From Pseudomonas sp. PB106 (GTDB lineage: Bacteria; Pseudomonadota; Gammaproteobacteria; Pseudomonadales; Pseudomonadaceae): a stretch of DNA of 64,000 nucleotides. Numbering within the stretch: the stretch's first letter is position 1; each line of letters starts with the position of its first letter. The translations under genes and the position numbers were made by a program. Positions 62,179 through 64,000 of the stretch are shown in pieces. The stretch covers positions 21,625 to 85,624 of the forward strand of contig NZ_RWIM01000157.1 in the NCBI RefSeq assembly GCF_009764645.1, in the 5' to 3' direction. The notes beneath the pieces are model-generated. The model worked only from the letters and a program-made list of their open reading frames with translations, did not search any database and was not told the DNA's origin.

Positions 62179-62289
62179 GATCGTTCCCACGCTCTGCGTG
62201 GGAATGTCTCAACGGACGCTCCGCGTTCGGCTTTGAATGGGACGCGGAGCGTCCGGGGCTGCATTCCCACGCGGAGCGTGGGAACGATC
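62179..62289. repeat. REPIN, GATCGTTCCCACGC type
   Basis: GATCGTTCCCACGCTCTGCG ... CGCGGAGCGTGGGAACGATC inverted pair with internal CGGACGCTCCGCG/CGCGGAGCGTCCGG palindromes; a different family from the others in the window, between choX and the SulP gene. Confidence 0.9.
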
Positions 62290-62337
62290 CGCATGAAGGG
62301 CTGATACCCTAGCTGAAAATTTCAACCGCGAGGACCC

Positions 62338-63906
62338 ATGGCCTTCCCCAGTCGCCGCTCACTCTTGCCCTTTCTCACCTGGCTACCGCGACAGACACGC
62401 GCCAGCGTCGGACGGGATCTGATCGTCGGCCTCAGCGGTGCGATTCTCGCGTTACCTCAGTCGATTGCCTACGCGCTGATCGCCGGTCTCCCACCTGAAT
62501 ACGGCCTCTACGCTGCGATCATCCCGGTGTTGATCGCTTGCCTGTGGGGCTCGTCGTGGCATTTGATCTGCGGCCCGACCGCAGCGATTTCAATTGTGTT
62601 GTACGCCAGCGTCAGCCCTTTAGCGGTGCCGGCATCGCAGGACTACATCACCCTGATCCTGCTGCTGACCTTCCTCGCCGGGATTTTCCAGTGGCTGCTC
62701 GGTTTGCTGCGCTTCGGCGCGCTGGTGAATTTCGTCTCGCATTCGGTGGTGCTGGGTTTCACCCTCGGCGCGGCGGTGGTGATTGCCATCGGCCAGTTGC
62801 CGAACCTGCTGGGGCTGGACCTGCCGGCGCAGGCTACGGCGCTGGCGAGCCTGATGGATCTGCTGCAACACTTCCGGTCTGTGGATAAACCTTCGCTGCT
62901 GCTCGGTGTGGCGACGGTGGTCGTCGGGGTGGCGTTGAAACAATTGCTGCCGCGCTGGCCGACGCTGTTGATAACCCTAGTCTTGGCCAGCCTGCTGGTG
63001 TGGCTGTGGCCGGCGATGTTCGGCCATGTGCATCTGGTCAGCGCATTCGTTGGGCGTTTGCCGCCGTTCAGTGCGTTGCCGCTGGACCTGGACTTGATCC
63101 TGCGTCTGCTGCCGAGCGCCGTGGCGGTGGGCATGCTCGGGCTGGTCACCAGTCTGTCGATCGCGCGCTCGATTTCGGCGCGGTCGCAGCAGTTGCTCGA
63201 TGCCAACCAGGAAGTGCGGGCGCAGGGCTTATCCAACATTGTCGGGGCGTTCTTTTCCGGCTCGCTGTCGGCCGGGTCGTTTACCCGTTCCGGCTTGAGT
63301 TACGAGGCGGGCGCCTGCTCGCCGCTGGCGGGGATTTTTTCGGCGATCTGGGTGGCGTTGTTTGCGATTTTCGGTGCGGGGCTGATTTCGCACATTCCGA
63401 TTCCCGCCATGGCGGGCAGCATTCTGTTGATCGCCTGGGGCCTTGTAGATCATCGCGGGATTCGGGCGTTGTTGCGGGTCAGCCGTGCCGAATTCGTGGT
63501 AATGGCGCTGACGTGTCTGGCGACGTTGCTGCTGGAATTGCAAACGGCGATTTATGCGGGTGTGCTGGCGTCGCTGTTCTTCTACCTCAAGCGCACCTCG
63601 CAACCGCGCGTGCAGCATTGGCGTGATGGTGAGGATGATGTTTTACGCGTCGGCGGCTCGATTTTTTTCGGCGCCAGCCACTACCTGCAAGTGCGCCTGC
63701 AACGCATGCATGGCGACCGGGTGGTAATCGAGGCGCAGCAGATCAACTTCATCGATTATTCGGGGGTGGAGATGCTGCATCAGGAGGCGCGGCGGTTGTT
63801 GAGCCAGCATCGCAGTTTGACGCTGCGCGGGGCGCGGCCGCAGGTGGAGGAGGAGTTGAGGAAGCTTGAAGGGCCGGAGAAATGTCCGATCCGGTTTGAG
63901 GATTGA
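62338..63906 (+). CDS. SulP-family anion transporter with STAS domain, choline-sulfate locus
   Basis: A 522-residue inner-membrane protein with about 12 helices: the N-terminal signature RDLIVGLSGAILALPQSIAYALIAGLPPEYGLYAA near 27-62, GPTAAISIVLYAS near 78-90, and a C-terminal STAS domain (about 430-522, QQINFIDYSGVEMLHQEA). Adjacent to betC-choX, as in PAO1 PA0029, so it may carry choline-O-sulfate or move the sulfate released by BetC. Substrate is inferred. Confidence 0.92.
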   Translation: MAFPSRRSLLPFLTWLPRQTRASVGRDLIVGLSGAILALPQSIAYALIAGLPPEYGLYAAIIPVLIACLWGSSWHLICGPTAAISIVLYASVSPLAVPASQDYITLILLLTFLAGIFQWLLGLLRFGALVNFVSHSVVLGFTLGAAVVIAIGQLPNLLGLDLPAQATALASLMDLLQHFRSVDKPSLLLGVATVVVGVALKQLLPRWPTLLITLVLASLLVWLWPAMFGHVHLVSAFVGRLPPFSALPLDLDLILRLLPSAVAVGMLGLVTSLSIARSISARSQQLLDANQEVRAQGLSNIVGAFFSGSLSAGSFTRSGLSYEAGACSPLAGIFSAIWVALFAIFGAGLISHIPIPAMAGSILLIAWGLVDHRGIRALLRVSRAEFVVMALTCLATLLLELQTAIYAGVLASLFFYLKRTSQPRVQHWRDGEDDVLRVGGSIFFGASHYLQVRLQRMHGDRVVIEAQQINFIDYSGVEMLHQEARRLLSQHRSLTLRGARPQVEEELRKLEGPEKCPIRFED

Positions 63907-63927
63907 TCTGATTGCACCGCCTAACCC

Positions 63928-64000
63928 TGTAGGAGTGAGCCTGCTCGCGATAGCGGAGTGTCAGATAAAACCTTATCAACTGACACTCCGCTATCGCGAG
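63928..64000. repeat. REPIN, cut by the window end
   Basis: TGTAGGAGTGAGCCTG then CTCGCGATAGCGGAGTGTCAG inverted as CTGACACTCCGCTATCGCGAG, which ends at the last base. A REP with extended inner arms after the SulP stop codon. Confidence 0.8.

Overview
The window is chromosomal DNA from a fluorescent pseudomonad (Pseudomonas fluorescens/koreensis-like). The evidence is GC-rich codon usage, strong AAGGAG ribosome sites, gene order that follows P. aeruginosa PAO1 blocks (PA0102-0114, PA5505-5478, PA0032-0029 as I recall them), and more than a dozen REP/REPIN palindromes typical of this group. No rRNA, tRNA, IS element, prophage or CRISPR array was seen. Several of the PAO1 blocks matched here lie close to oriC in that species, so this may be origin-proximal DNA.

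Layout. 1-1441: end of a GMC flavoprotein dehydrogenase and its tri-heme cytochrome c (gluconate 2-dehydrogenase type). 1592-3180: an orphan small protein with one dockerin/EF-hand loop, then a radical SAM protein with a near-perfect LexA box. 3419-5764: beta-carbonic anhydrase and a SulP transporter. 5900-15488: a conserved protein, then divergently the complete aa3 cytochrome c oxidase locus (coxB, coxA, ctaG, coxC, DUF2909, SURF1, thioredoxin-like, ctaA, cyoE, SCO1). 15769-18298: methionine ABC importer metNIQ. 18562-20700: catalase HPII. 20777-24563: lipoprotein plus the zur-znuCB / znuA zinc uptake locus. 24655-32649: thrB, DUF2782, polA, the sRNA ErsA in its Spot 42-like position, engB, two cytochromes c, dsbA and an EEP-family protein.

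32646-43896 is a signalling and envelope block: a GGDEF cyclase, AmpDh2-type amidase, an EAL phosphodiesterase, the alginate two-component system kinB-algB, and divergently a small operon ending in an Ivy lysozyme inhibitor behind a good sigma-54 promoter; then gltP. 44115-57491 holds an SpmA/SpmB-like membrane protein, an MCE (Mla-like) lipid ABC system, DUF5924, an M16 peptidase, a Na/Pi cotransporter with PhoU domain, a DUF6124 gene behind a highly structured leader, TerC, a CitMHS citrate transporter and a GFA protein. 57492-63906 holds a DOPA-dioxygenase-like protein, a Rossmann protein and a choline-O-sulfate locus (LysR, betC, choX, SulP).

The most interesting unexplained signals are: (1) the multi-hairpin leader at 53892-54076 upstream of the DUF6124 gene, closed by a 13-bp long-range stem that competes with an alternative 8-bp pairing; (2) the sigma-54 promoter with a palindromic upstream site between algB and the Ivy operon; (3) the LexA box on the radical SAM gene; and (4) two very small upstream ORFs, before coxB and before the citrate transporter.
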